Shown one piece after another: positions 1 to 16,640 of a DNA stretch of 64,000 nucleotides. Position 1 is the stretch's first letter. The number at the start of each line of letters is the position of its first letter. The stretch covers positions 3,162,001 through 3,226,000 of the forward strand of contig CAVNZM010000006.1 in assembly GCA_963693365.1 (NCBI GenBank), given 5' to 3'. The notes beneath the pieces were generated by a model, which did no database searches, had not been told where the DNA came from, and was given only the letters and a program-made list of their open reading frames with translations. The position numbers and the translations under genes are program-made. The DNA is from Amoebidium appalachense. Lineage: Eukaryota; Ichthyosporea.

Positions 1-1624
1 TTCCGAGACCCCCTACCGGGCCTAGTAGGCCCCGAAGCATGTAAAGTGTCGCTATGTATTAGGTTAGGAGGCATTGATGTTGGTACTGGAGCTTTATAGG
101 CCTCGACAAACAGATTAGTATTGAGTATTAGTAGCTACATATATGGAAGCAGAGATCTTTCAGAGCACCATGATGATTATAAACCTAACCCCGCAAGCAT
201 CAACATGCATCCATCAGGCACTGGCCGGCATGCATGCGCATGATGCGTGCATGCACCTACATCACATAAATGTACGGGCATGCAGCATGACTTTTAATCA
301 ATAAAAATGCATACAACACTCTTAACGCACGACCGTAAATGAAAAGGCTGTATACGCAATAATAATACTATCACTTTTTATTTTTAAAAAGAGTGTTTTT
401 GTCTTACCAACACGTGTGCGAAACGTGTAGGACGCCACGAAACACAACTTCTTTGAATGTAGACGAATGGAAAGAAGCAGCCTCTCGATTGCTGTGGCCA
501 TCCCTATTGGTGGATCTCAAATGTCAATTGGATCTGTGTATTACATAAACCATTATGATTGGGTCGTACCAATTCTACTTCCACAACACCAATCACAAAC
601 GCATATGCCAATCCTTTTTGATAGCGACGTGCATTCCTTAGGAAATAGGTGGTGCCGTTTAAGCCAATCAGATACTTGAACGTTTTTGATTGGTTGTTGC
701 CCGAGAGAGAGAATTGGCCAACCACGCGCGACACACAACAACCTTTCAAGTCTTCAAAAGTTGTTGTTTATCAAGCCAGAAAAAACAATTATACAAGCAT
801 TTGTTCTGAATCGCGCCAGAGAATCAATTTACAATATGTATTTAGACAACACTACAACTGTTTAAGATATAAAAACGAGGACATTGATTGTGCATTCATG
901 ATACGGTCATATTGGTTGCCCTGTGCATGCATGCCCCGGCCGAGCACGACACGTCTTTGTGCGTGTGGCACCGTACCAATTTGTCCACCGCAGCATGCCA
1001 CAGTCCCGTGCGGCGAGAGCCCAGCCTCTAGTACGCGGTACGGGTCATTATCTCTGCTCGTGCCTGACGGGGTGCACACTTCACGTGTGGTTTTGCCGCT
1101 TAGTACTCTATTAGTTAGTTGGGGATTGACTTGAAACCTCACAAACTGCACATAGTGGGCTAGGCCATTCTGAAACCGGACGGGATTCGAATCATTTTTC
1201 ACATGCGGCACTAATTAGTTGGTTTTCCAATATACTGTGTTAACGACACTGTAGAAACATTTCCGTGACCAGTGCATTTATACAGTAGAGGGTCTCATTC
1301 ACCGTACTTGGCCTATATTCGTATCAACAGTAGTGTGACTCCAAGTGCGTTCCAACAAAAGTTTATGGACTAAGTACTTCATGCCCATATGCATGCACCT
1401 CACGGTCTCACATATCGGGCTGCAAGGTGTGTTGTAGTGATTCAATGTACTTGGCACACCGTCACGTATACGCGTAAAGACTAAAATTATTCACTTATAA
1501 ACATGGAGCTTTCGCTGGCGAAATGAACCAGCGTTGCTACGCTTTAAAAGTTCTGCAAAGATACTGTGACACGACCCATGCATTTTAGCAATAATTAGCC
1601 GTAGCATTAGTGATAGCTAGAAGC
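1..1624. other. Upstream region of SAM-domain gene, no gene recognised
   Basis: No recognisable coding exon is seen. The open frames here (longest about 160 codons, 649-1134) have no family resemblance and no codon regularity. The stretch 500-720 holds about nine CCAAT/ATTGG pentamers on both strands, which could be promoter elements or a decayed repeat. TATA-like AT-rich sequence lies around 1480-1500, just upstream of the SAM-domain gene. Confidence 0.5.
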
Positions 1625-3706
1625 ATGAACAAAACGCAAAAAGGCAGTGGGCCGGGGTACCTGGGGCTACCTGCGAGCAGCATCTACCCCTTAACCCCAC
1701 CCGAGAGTCCTGTAGGTCAGGAACTCACCGTCGGACCTGGACCCGGTGCAGCGATTCTACCCACACCTACCCTTCATTCTCGCCCACCCCTTCTTGGTCA
1801 GAAGCCCACACTTAGCCCATCCCACACTGGTAGTCAGCGAGGTGCTTTACCACACACAGCCAGTTACGCGCAACAACGACGGTCAGCTCCTTCTGTTAGC
1901 GGACCTCTTCCTTTTACAAATTCACGCTTGCCATCCTCCTATCTACCAACACACAATTTTTCCTTGCGCCGCCATACGGCCACGACAGCCGCTACTTCCA
2001 CACCCAATGACAACAATGTTGCGTCTGGGGACGAATCAGTACATGCCCAGCCCCTGCCGCCTGGCTTCTACACTATAGGTGCACAGACACTTATGAACGC
2101 ACTGAACGAGAGAGTCTCCCAGTCAGCATGCGCGAAAAATGAACCCGCGACCACGTTAGCAAAGGCCAAACCACGACCACCGTCGCTCAATACCATCCAG
2201 CCTTCACCACCCAACCACACATCACAAACCCCCTCGTCAAATGCACCCAGTACGGTAACTGAAACAGCAACAACAGACCGCATGGAAAACGGATCACAAG
2301 GGAAACCCGCCAAGCGAACTGATGGGGCAGCAGGTGCGGAGGATAAAATGTCCACAAACCGGAAGGGGAAAACAGGAAATACCGGTTCCAATACCTCACC
2401 TGTCCGTTCAGCAAACACACCAACACGCGCAATGTCCCCAGGGGGGTGTTCTTCGTTGGGCTGTAGCAGTTGTAGCGACACAGAGCCAGACTCCACCCCA
2501 CCAGGCAGCCGACCTTTATCTACCGACGGTAGTGGGACTTTGGATGTGTCCGTTGGAGATGTTGAGGGAGGTGAGGGTGAGGGTGGCAATGAGGGGGGCA
2601 GGCGAAGGCACTCTCTCGATGCGATTAATTTTTCGCAGGACTGGGTATATGATGTCCCCTCGTTCATGCGGCGTGCACGGTTGCACAAATACACACCGGA
2701 GCTTGTCAAGCATGATGTCACGTTTGAGCGGCTCTTGAGGATGACCAACGAAGACCTTTTGGCCGTGGGGATAGTCACAAAGGGCGCACGGACGCGCATG
2801 CTCCAGTTCATCTCCAAATACAACAGGTACATGACCGAACTCGAGGGGTCTCCCCTTGGTTTTTCTTCTGATGGGCTCAGTGCATGCGGTACCCCTTCCT
2901 CCATAGATTCACCCCTGTCGGATGCTTCAATCGCCAGCCCGATCCCGACCCGATTAGGCGCCACAAGCGAAAAACGGGTCGGACCACGTCGTAGTTCGGC
3001 GCCTACCACGGCTAATGCATGGGTCACCCCAAGTTTGGGTGTTGCGTTTGCCATGCACCTGGTTGCTAAGGAGGCCGGGGCAGATCTCGACAGCATGGCA
3101 ACACTAACGGAGGAGGAGGACGTGGGCCATTTCCGATTGGACGCCAAAATCGAGGATGAGGGGGAGAAGCTTCTAGATCTTATCGATGTGCAGGATGTAC
3201 CTGACACCAACACGGAAACAACACAGATTACCGAGGGTGGAGATGAGTTAACAGCCCCTGGCCACACGAGAACGGGTAGTAGCAGCCTCCCTCAATCTCG
3301 CTCAAATTCCGTCGGTCTCGCTACTCCACGCCACAGTCGCCGGCGGTCCCCGACGGGTAGTCTTTTCCACTGGGGTAGTTTGGAGCTCTTGCATTTTGCC
3401 GGCTCAGGCTCGGAACGTTCATCCGAGGGCGGCTCTGCCCCTGATTCTCGGCGGAGTTCCTTCGAACCAATTGGCTCCCCATCTGGGTCGCGTCGTTCGT
3501 CCGGAAATACGGTAGGAAGTGAGCATGGGGGGAGCGGTAACTTTAGAAGGCAGTCTTCGTTGGTGCCTGCGCAATATAGAAGTCAGGGAGGGGGAGATGA
3601 GGGTAACAGCCCAGCACACACCATGGCGCCCAGTAATGTGGCTCAGTGGCTGGAGAGTAACAGGCGGTGGTCTGGTATCAACACCGTTAGCTCGGTACCT
3701 ACTTAA
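1625..3706 (+). CDS. Smaug/Vts1-like SAM-domain RNA-binding protein
   Basis: Single uninterrupted exon of 693 codons plus stop. The ATG at 1625 is the first in frame; the frame is also open 15 nt upstream but only from a GTG. Residues about 340-402 form a SAM domain. Its core (VPSFMRRARLHKYTPEL, then TNEDLLAVGIVTKGARTRM) matches the Smaug/Vts1 subclass, including the basic KGAR helix that in that family binds the loop of CNGG-type RNA hairpins. The rest is low-complexity and rich in Ser, Pro, Thr and Gly: an N-terminal Pro/Ser region, then C-terminal Arg-Arg-x-Ser motifs that look like basophilic kinase or 14-3-3 sites. Family role: translational repression and deadenylation of target mRNAs in the cytoplasm. 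The SAM class is clear; orthology to one particular Smaug gene is inference. It is notable for lacking introns in an intron-dense window. Confidence 0.88.
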   Translation: MNKTQKGSGPGYLGLPASSIYPLTPPESPVGQELTVGPGPGAAILPTPTLHSRPPLLGQKPTLSPSHTGSQRGALPHTASYAQQRRSAPSVSGPLPFTNSRLPSSYLPTHNFSLRRHTATTAATSTPNDNNVASGDESVHAQPLPPGFYTIGAQTLMNALNERVSQSACAKNEPATTLAKAKPRPPSLNTIQPSPPNHTSQTPSSNAPSTVTETATTDRMENGSQGKPAKRTDGAAGAEDKMSTNRKGKTGNTGSNTSPVRSANTPTRAMSPGGCSSLGCSSCSDTEPDSTPPGSRPLSTDGSGTLDVSVGDVEGGEGEGGNEGGRRRHSLDAINFSQDWVYDVPSFMRRARLHKYTPELVKHDVTFERLLRMTNEDLLAVGIVTKGARTRMLQFISKYNRYMTELEGSPLGFSSDGLSACGTPSSIDSPLSDASIASPIPTRLGATSEKRVGPRRSSAPTTANAWVTPSLGVAFAMHLVAKEAGADLDSMATLTEEEDVGHFRLDAKIEDEGEKLLDLIDVQDVPDTNTETTQITEGGDELTAPGHTRTGSSSLPQSRSNSVGLATPRHSRRRSPTGSLFHWGSLELLHFAGSGSERSSEGGSAPDSRRSSFEPIGSPSGSRRSSGNTVGSEHGGSGNFRRQSSLVPAQYRSQGGGDEGNSPAHTMAPSNVAQWLESNRRWSGINTVSSVPT

Positions 3707-4124
3707 TTAGCCAATGGGATTGTAGTGTTAAATTCGCTGAATGTGGGGCATGGCATGATGCTTCGAGTACACGTCTAGGTTTTGTAATAACCAATGGTAG
3801 AGTATTTCTATTTGATAAATTGTTACTGCTGTAGTGTTTTGGTTGGTGCACAGCCACTCTGAACGAATTCCAGATTACATACACTTACCCTAACACATGC
3901 TTTGTTCGCTTGCCTTTCTCGCAGTTTGATTCCTCTTCACGCGCGTTGCATGTTTTTGACGATTGCGGGACAGAATACCTTTGAAGCACTTAGCCTGGTG
4001 ATGGTTTCTAACGTTTAGATGGTAGGCAATGGGTATAGGCTAGGTACAAGGACCACCAATTCACTGTGTGCATACCACAGCGCATATCCGTGATTACAAA
4101 CACCGTGATAGTTGAACGATGGCA

Positions 4125-4128
<4 letters not shown>

Positions 4129-4190
<62 letters not shown>
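4129..4190. repeat. Poly(C) homopolymer, about 62 nt
   Basis: Uninterrupted C run on the + strand (G on the - strand). It is one of the longest homopolymers in the window. The length may be unreliable because of sequencing. Confidence 0.9.
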
Positions 4191-4192
<2 letters not shown>

Positions 4193-4373
4193 GTACCTCC
4201 TTCCCTCCCCTCTTCCCCGACCCCCCCCTCCCCACACACAAACGCACACACACTCAAACACAATATAATACCCCAAAACAAGAACGAAGGGCTTATAATT
4301 ATATCAGTGTTGTGTGCGGGGCCTTGGTAAAAAAAAGCACCGTGTTCAATTTTATTATTAGACGAACCCTCCC

Positions 4374-4409
<36 letters not shown>

Positions 4410-4907
4410 GTACCCTCCGCTTCGAGCTCGAAGTTCGTCCGGTTTTTGTAGGGTGCTTTGCTCCCCCCCCCCCCCCCCCCCCCCCTCGCCCCCCCCGCGG
4501 CTTCCAATCCGCCAGCTGCAGTACCACCGCCCTCACATCTATACATACACGCGTACGGCGGAGATCCCCTCCCCCCCTCCCCCCCCCCCCCTCCCCCTCC
4601 CCCCCCCCAACACACACACGCACACAAACAAATACACGTACGGTGGATATTCCCCTCCTCCTCCCCCACCCACCCACCCAAACACCCACACCCACATGCC
4701 CCCAACCACACCTCCACACACACATCCACATTCACACGTGGTATGTGCCACAAAGCTCCCTACTGCACAATAGATTTCCGCGCGGAGTCACTATTTTTGG
4801 AGCTCTTGCCCAACATCGAACGATTCCCATCATTTTTTTTTTGGTATCTTTTCCAGTGGGAGAGAGATACAGGGTGGGGGTGGTGGTGGTTGGGTGGGTG
4901 GATGTGT

Positions 4908-4958
<51 letters not shown>

Positions 4959-5267
4959 GGGGGGGGGAGGGGGGGAGAGGGGGGGAGGGGGGGGGGGGGG
5001 GGAGTGTTGCAAGTCTAAACGGCATGTGTGGTAATTTGGATTCGTTTATGCTGGTCCAGCCAGCGACAGATATTCAACCACAAAGGAACAAAAAAAAGAC
5101 ATTGAAGCCAACACAAATCATGTGAGGGATGGCTGTTTTAAAACTTAATATAAATAAAAACCATTGATGGACGTCGTACGACGCCATTGCCTGGCAAATT
5201 TTATCTATGGTAGCTAGCAATAATGGGTAAGTTTTTCATGCTTTGCATCAACATGCACCAATGTGTG

Positions 5268-5269
<2 letters not shown>

Positions 5270-5328
<59 letters not shown>
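5270..5328. repeat. (GT)n microsatellite
   Basis: Perfect GT dinucleotide array followed by a (GC)n stretch (5327-5339), in the LRR1 3' flank. Confidence 0.95.
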
Positions 5329-5335
<7 letters not shown>

Positions 5336-5659
5336 CGCGTGCATATGTCCTTCACTATTATCCGTGGGTGTGCCATCGATCGATCCCCCACCCAACCATT
5401 CAGATACCAAGGTCCCCACAAAAATAAAAAAACAACCACTGATTAAAAAAAATTCCCCCCCTCCCTGCCCGCCCACCTCCCCGCCAACCTATGCTTCCGG
5501 GAGAAATTAGACGCAAGGTCCGGGGGAAACTCAGCAAAATCACCCATTCAAAGGAAAGGTCACCATCCAAAGTGAAATAGGCTGAGCTCCCCCCCCCCAA
5601 AAAAAAATCCTCCTCCTCCCCTCCCCTTTTCCCTATCCCCCTCTCTCTCCGATCAAACA

Positions 5660-11125
<5,466 letters not shown>

Positions 11126-11486
11126 GTTGTAGAGAACACCTACCCAAGAGGAAACGAAAACGCTTCAAGGTTGGTGAATTTGGAAGAGTAGAGGAATGTA
11201 AAACGGCTGATTCAAAGGGCTATCTTTTTTTTGTTGTCAGCTCAGCATCATGGGTACAGTGTGACGCCCACTAGTGATGTACCCACATAAGTAGGTGTAT
11301 TGTTGGTGTTTTTATTGGTGTTATTATGTGTATCTGCAATGGGTTCTTTTCCAACTCTGTCACAACCAAAAACCACTCAGATGGCATCAACTGAGTTTCA
11401 GTTCTAATTAGCTGAGAAACAGTTGACACTGTGAAACGGTTGACTTGACGTGTTCAATACAAACCAATGGAAACAAAGGATGCAAA

Positions 11487-11497
11487 TTTTGGCGGAA
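11487..11497 (+). promoter_or_regulatory. E2F-like site
   Basis: TTTTGGCGGAA resembles E2F/DP sites and lies about 365 bp upstream of the LRR1 ATG. E2F control would fit a replication-linked gene; this is inference from a short motif. Confidence 0.35.
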
Positions 11498-11523
11498 TAA
11501 ATAAACCAATCAAAAATTGCAAA

Positions 11524-11531
11524 TGACGTCA
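11524..11531. promoter_or_regulatory. CRE palindrome TGACGTCA
   Basis: Perfect CREB/ATF palindrome between the divergent genes, next to CCAAT and E2F-like motifs. A chance match is possible. Confidence 0.4.
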
Positions 11532-12264
11532 ATTTTTTTAATATCTCCTAACACTCTTTTAAAAGAAGGCTGAACGTTTACGGCCGCAGTGAGTTACTGC
11601 ATGCGTTTGTGATTTTATGTTGCTTCTCCACACAAGAAGAAGAAGGTATACCGTTATTTCTTTCAGTAATAAAACTTATTAATAGGAAATTGGCATTTTT
11701 GTTTATGTACAAGGGAGATGTAAGTATTGGGGTTCATCATTCTACCAAATTTCATCAAATATGTAAAAAGTAGATTGTTGTAAGTTGATGCCCTGAGGAG
11801 CCTGACGCACAAAAGCCGATTTATGGTGACAATCTGTCGCGTCATTGGTTGGATACGCACCCGCAGGTTTCCCTGGCAAATTAATTAGGACACGTTTTCA
11901 ACTGAAGAGAGAGTAGTAGTAGCGAGCTTATTAGCTGGGTGTCTTTTGAGCCAGTTCCATATACATATACCTAAGTTGATGTGTTATAACTCATTTATAT
12001 TCTGGAGTTACGTTGTAAGCGGGCGTAGGGTTCTGGCTTTATGTACCTGGTTGATTTTGGGGCAAATGCACCATGGGTCCTATTCTCTTCCGCTTGTGAT
12101 AGTGTAAGGAAATTCTCAGCAAAACAACTTGCAGCACGCATGGTGTAACTCACAAGATTTGCACGTGACTATACTTCTCTACTTATTACAAGACCCAACT
12201 TATTCATCTAGGACAAATACACAGCCACATACATAACACCGCGCTAGCTTTCCGTATAACCATC

Positions 12265-13101
12265 ATGGAGCAACAGGATGGGTGCTCTGATCGCATCCCT
12301 GTCTTTCAGATGCAAGTTGAAGTCACACCACGTACACACGCAGACACGGATAGCACTGCCCCCAATAAACTACCACGACGCCATCCCTCGGCCCCACCAA
12401 CGTCAAGCTCCGTAGAAGAATTAATTCGCACAGAGATGTTCCATTCACCGTCAGCGCATTCACTGATTGAAACCTATGACTCACTGTGTGCACTTAACAG
12501 TCAGAGCCGCCGGTCATGCAGTTCAACTGACCTACCAAACTCACACCCTAATTTCTCAACATCATTTCGTAACGCATTCTCGCGCGACAGGCCAGGATCC
12601 TTCCTCGAAACCTTTTCTCCTCGAAGATCTCGCAGAAGAAAAGACTCCAAAGAAGCTGAAAACATCAGCGCACCTCAACTTGTTTCGGCTTCCTTCTTCC
12701 TACCAGACCGTGGTATTGATTCGGAAACAACTAGCCCCGTGGCCCTCCATTCCAAACCGCTACTTGAAAAGATCGGAGATGCGGTCTCGGTGCCAGCGGA
12801 GCATTTTGAGCGTTTGTCATCTGTCAGAAGGAGCTTCATCAAAGAAAAGAAATTGTCGACGGACGCACAGAGTGTAACCCCACCGCCCATAAGTGAGCCA
12901 CTGCAGGTGCAAGAGGTAGTGCGATTGCAGGAAGTGAGCGATGGGAGACTGGGGGAGGGCGTGAAAAAATTGCTAAATCTATATGTGGCACAGAGGCCGG
13001 AGTGGGGAAGTGATGAGGCGAGGTTGGAATTGTGGAGGATTGCAGAGATGTTGGAAGCACATGGCGAGAGCGAGGCTCAAAACCCTGCAGATGTGGCGTA
13101 A
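12265..13101 (+). CDS. Unrecognised Ser/Pro-rich protein, single exon
   Basis: Open frame of 278 codons from ATG 12265 (context catcATGG) to TAA. I do not recognise the family. The N-terminal two thirds are Ser/Thr/Pro-rich with basic patches (residues about 116-130: SPRRSRRRKDSKE), suggesting a disordered, possibly nuclear or phosphoregulated region. The last 60 residues (EGVKKLLNLYV, then ARLELWRIAEMLEAHGESE) look alpha-helical and amphipathic. There is no signal peptide or membrane segment. Codon use is balanced, unlike the homopolymer frames around it, which supports a real gene. It has no introns, like the SAM-domain gene upstream. It could also be the last exon of a gene with 5' UTR exons in 11126-12264. 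Confidence 0.62.
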   Translation: MEQQDGCSDRIPVFQMQVEVTPRTHADTDSTAPNKLPRRHPSAPPTSSSVEELIRTEMFHSPSAHSLIETYDSLCALNSQSRRSCSSTDLPNSHPNFSTSFRNAFSRDRPGSFLETFSPRRSRRRKDSKEAENISAPQLVSASFFLPDRGIDSETTSPVALHSKPLLEKIGDAVSVPAEHFERLSSVRRSFIKEKKLSTDAQSVTPPPISEPLQVQEVVRLQEVSDGRLGEGVKKLLNLYVAQRPEWGSDEARLELWRIAEMLEAHGESEAQNPADVA

Positions 13102-14029
13102 GCATGACTCCACGACAACATGCAAGGCATTTTGCGAAAGTTTCCACCTCGCTTATTCTGAAAAAACTTAATTAATGTGTCATGGTCAGTTTTGTTCATA
13201 CCACAAGTAGCTACAGACACTGCTAAATCATCACAGGAATTTCTCTTTTGCTTTCTTTTAGTCTGAAACCACAAGAAGAAAGCCATTATTAATTCGCTAA
13301 ATTCGGTCCAAAGGCTACTTGTTTTTGCACACGTGTACAGCCTTGAGATACGAGAAAACTGCGGAAAAGTATAAAGAATAATATTGTGTGTACAGCTCAG
13401 TTAAATTTTTGGTGTAGCCATGCAAGCGCAAGAACCTTGTACTAAGTATCGTCCACAGTTGATCAAATTATCAAACCCATGCCAGGTTTACTGTACGGAC
13501 GCCTGAGAATTCGATCAAGTAGTTGTGATTTGAATTTGTGTTTTATAATTGAATTTGCGATTGGTGGGGTGGGTATATATGTACCATAGCTGGGGGTAAT
13601 GCATGAGAGGGGAAGCCTGGATACACCACTTTGATTTTGATGTCTGATTGTACGAAAGTTGATTTTAAATGTACTTACACGGGACCCATATGTAATGCGG
13701 CCAGTTTGTGACAACAGAGTGGCACAGTGATCGTTGTCTTTTGCAGACTTCATCCCGGCTGGGGCACAATTGTACAAGTTGGAAATTGCTGTACATACAT
13801 TGTTTTGATGCCGGCAGTAAATTGTTGGGACTTCCTAAGGCATCTTGCAATGTGGATATCTTCAAAGCTCAACCCCCCCCCCCCTGGCCAGGCTGGCAAT
13901 GGTAATGTGCTTCGCAACAATCAGTAATGGTGTTAAAATTTTGGGTGGGCGCGCGCAGGAGGGGGTGGGTGGGTGGGTGGGTGGGTGGGTGGTGGTTGTG
14001 GTTGTGGTGGTGGTGGTGGTGGTGGTGGT

Positions 14030-14066
<37 letters not shown>

Positions 14067-14338
14067 AGGGGAGAGGTTGGAAGAAATGGGAGGTGGAACG
14101 AGCGGGAGAGATCGTACGTGTGTGTTGATTGACTCAGGTGATCATGATACACGACTTTTTACCAGGTTCTTTTTCAAAAACTAGCGTGCCTTCATATCTG
14201 AATACCGACAACATATCTGGAAGAAGCGAATGATTCATTGGTCATGATTTATTGGTCAGCACACCCGGTATGTGCAGAGCATACTTACAAAAGTAAAACA
14301 AAACTGTAAAATACTTCCGCACCTACATACTAACATTA

Positions 14339-15301
14339 CAGTAGATTCCCCTAATTCGGAACACCCCCTAATTCGGAACACCGCTCGTCTCGATGGACAT
14401 AAAAACCTATAAAAATGACAGTATTTTTATATGGTTGGGTAGGGGAGTACCAGCCCTACAAAGAGGTACCAAGAACAGGTTGTTTGTATGTATAAAAGTG
14501 GTTCCTGTCAGCGCCGATGCCGGCGGATTCTGTTGGATTCAGCGAGCATCATTAATAGAAACACAAGGCTTGCAATGGAAGAGAATCTTTGTAGCACTTA
14601 ACATCTACTGGTAGAAATGCATAACTAAGAAAGTTACGTTATGAAGAACGTTTGGTATTATGAAACATGGGCTCTACTTCTTCGAGCACCTAACAAGGTG
14701 TTGAAAGTTGAGAGTACAAGACCGGTAGGTGGCCGGGCGGGGGCACGATCAAATTTTCAGGCGGGAGCCGCCGCGCGGCCGCCGGCCCGCTGTAGGTTTA
14801 GTGATCTTCAAGTTCAACACCTTGTTAGGTACTCGAAAAAGTAGAGCTACCACATATAGTAAATAATAAAAAACATTTTTAGTTATAATTATTTTTCAAT
14901 TGTGCAGTTATATTAGTATATATGAAGTGCTACAACGCATTTCTTTCATTGCAAACGTTGTTCGCTTTTCGAAGATCCCCCCAAAATGGAACACTGATTT
15001 GCATCAACAAGGGTAATTTTATTATTATACGAATTCCAATCTAATGGGGTCCATAGGAATGGCAGGTGTTCCGAATTAGGTGCGCAGTGGCGATGAGGCA
15101 TAACTGGGTCGACCACAATTGTTACTAATAAAAATTTTGTAAAACATAATAAGCTTGTAGAATAAACGCAAAATATCAATTATATATGTATTTTCTTCGT
15201 TCCCATGATTTTTGTTTTGCATATTTCATATCAAAAATAGCATTTTTTGATCACGCAAAAGTAGGTACCTCTTAGGTGTTCCGAATTAGGGGAATCTACT
15301 G
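14339..15301. mobile_element. MITE-like element with 27-bp terminal inverted repeats
   Basis: The left end begins CAGTAGATTCCCCTAATTCG at 14339. The right end, reverse complemented from 15301, is identical for 27 nt. The left flank is TA (14337-14338); the right flank is TG, so the TA target duplication is degraded or absent. Subterminal copies of the ATTCGGAACA motif occur at 14363-14382 and 15065-15081. Termini beginning CAGTAGA and a TA target recall pogo-like Tc1/mariner elements. There is no transposase frame, so it would be non-autonomous. A second, internal inverted repeat (14671-14710 against 14809-14847) flanks a GC-rich centre. Confidence 0.75.
14671..14847. repeat. Internal palindrome of the MITE
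   Basis: Arms of about 39 nt (14671-14710 and 14809-14847) are inverted copies with a few mismatches, separated by about 100 bp that includes a very GC-rich block (14755-14790). It could be a nested element or a cruciform-forming core. Confidence 0.75.
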
Positions 15302-16013
15302 TGTTGGTGGTTGCAACCAAGAATGGAACGTATAAGTAAATGAGCAAATTCGGCAAAAACTTTAAAACTGATTCCAAATATTATTGGAGAATTATAGGCA
15401 TGGTGTTTTAAGAAATATGATGACCAATCGTTAGAACGAGAGTCCTTCAACCGGGCGTCACCGGTTTTCCTAATTTCTGTTAATTAAAGCCAATCACAAA
15501 ACAGGAAAACAGTGTTCCGCGCGCGCGCGCGCAACAAAAAAAAAAAAAAAAATTTTTTTTTCGGAGGCCATGTTGCTTGAAGGCATCCCAAATGCGCACT
15601 TCTGTGTCTTCGACACACGGCCATCTTTGCTGTTCAACAGGATGCCCGTGCTTCGACGGCTGTATGTGGGTCTAGGGCGTGTTCGTACGCGTAGCCTGGC
15701 ACGTAACATGTGATGTACGTATGTTCGGGCAGTACCAGCAAGATTGTATCTTCTATTATTCAAAACCCACCCGAAAAACCACAACACTCCGCGAGTCTAC
15801 ATCCTCTTATCCTCCCTTTCATCTCCTGCTACGCTTCACTTCGTCTATTCCTGTTTTTCGTGTACGTCATCACCATTTCTAACCTAATTTGCATCGATGG
15901 TCCCCGAAAAGTGTCCCCGGTAGATAATTTGTGAGACGATTGGCTGCTACACCAATACAAACGCACCCAGCATTGTGTTCTCTTTACCAAAGCTTTCTGT
16001 GTGCCTGCCCCCG

Positions 16014-16081
16014 GCGGCAGGGGGTGGGGGGGCTGCAGAGTGACGGTCGCCGCATTGCCATCTGAAGGGCTGGGGCCCGGG

Positions 16082-16120
<39 letters not shown>

Positions 16121-16289
16121 AGGGGAGGGGGTGGGGGGGCTGCAGAGTGACGGTCGCCGCATTGCCATCTGAAGGGCTGGGGCCCGGGCGGGGGGGGGGG
16201 GGGGGGGGGGGGGAGGGGGGGAGAAAGAGGGGAGGGGGTGGGGGGGCTGCAGAGTGACGGTCGCCGCATTGCCATCTGAAGGGCTGGGG

Positions 16290-16326
<37 letters not shown>
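16014..16326. repeat. Minisatellite A, three units of about 110 bp
   Basis: The unit holds ctgcagagtgacggtcgccg, then gcattgccatctgaagggct, then a variable G-tract. Copies start near 16032, 16139 and 16247. A fourth degenerate copy lies at about 16670-16705. Confidence 0.9.
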
Positions 16327-16328
<2 letters not shown>

Positions 16329-16640
16329 GGAGGATGGGTGGGGGCCAGGGGGGAGGGGGAGGGGGGCTTTCTGGGTGCCTGCTGCCTGGTTGTGTGCGTA
16401 CGGGCGTGTGTGTGTGGTGGGGGGGGGGGGGGGGGGGGAGGAGGATGGGTGGGGGCCAGGGGGGAGGGGGAGGGAGGGGCTTTCTGGGTGCCTGCTGCCT
16501 GGTTGTGTGCGTACGGGCGTGTGTGTGTGGTGGGGGGGGGGGGGGGGGGGAGGAGGATGGGTGGGGGCCGGGGGGAGGGGGGCTTTCTGGGTGCCTGCTG
16601 CCTGGTTGTGTGCGTACGAGCGTGTGTGTGTGGTGGGGGT
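16327..16640. repeat. Minisatellite B, three units of about 105 bp
   Basis: The unit holds gaggaggatgggtgggggcc, then ctttctgggtgcctgctgcc, then a GTGTGT/G-tract. Three copies directly follow array A. Confidence 0.9.

Larger units (their letters stand above)
3707..5659. other. Intergenic, convergent gene ends, C/G tracts
   Basis: Lies between the 3' ends of the SAM-domain gene (+) and LRR1 (-). It contains a run of about 62 C (4129-4190), further C-tracts at 4374-4407, 4461-4484 and 4570-4610, a G-rich stretch at 4921-5002 and a (GT)n array at 5270-5328. The long proline or glycine open frames here are translations of these homopolymers, not genes. Confidence 0.8.
11126..12264. promoter_or_regulatory. 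Divergent intergenic region LRR1 / unknown gene
   Basis: Separates the LRR1 start (11125, - strand) from the + strand ATG at 12265. No coding exon is seen. A cluster at about 11460-11540 holds two CCAAT boxes (11464-11468, 11506-11510), an E2F-like TTTTGGCGGAA (11487-11497) and a CRE palindrome TGACGTCA (11524-11531). This composition fits a bidirectional promoter, but only the motifs are visible. Confidence 0.5.

Noticed and set aside
4015-4773. Long proline-rich and glycine-rich open frames on both strands
   Set aside because: They are translations of C/G homopolymers and CACA repeats, with no conserved segment and mirror-image frames on the opposite strand.
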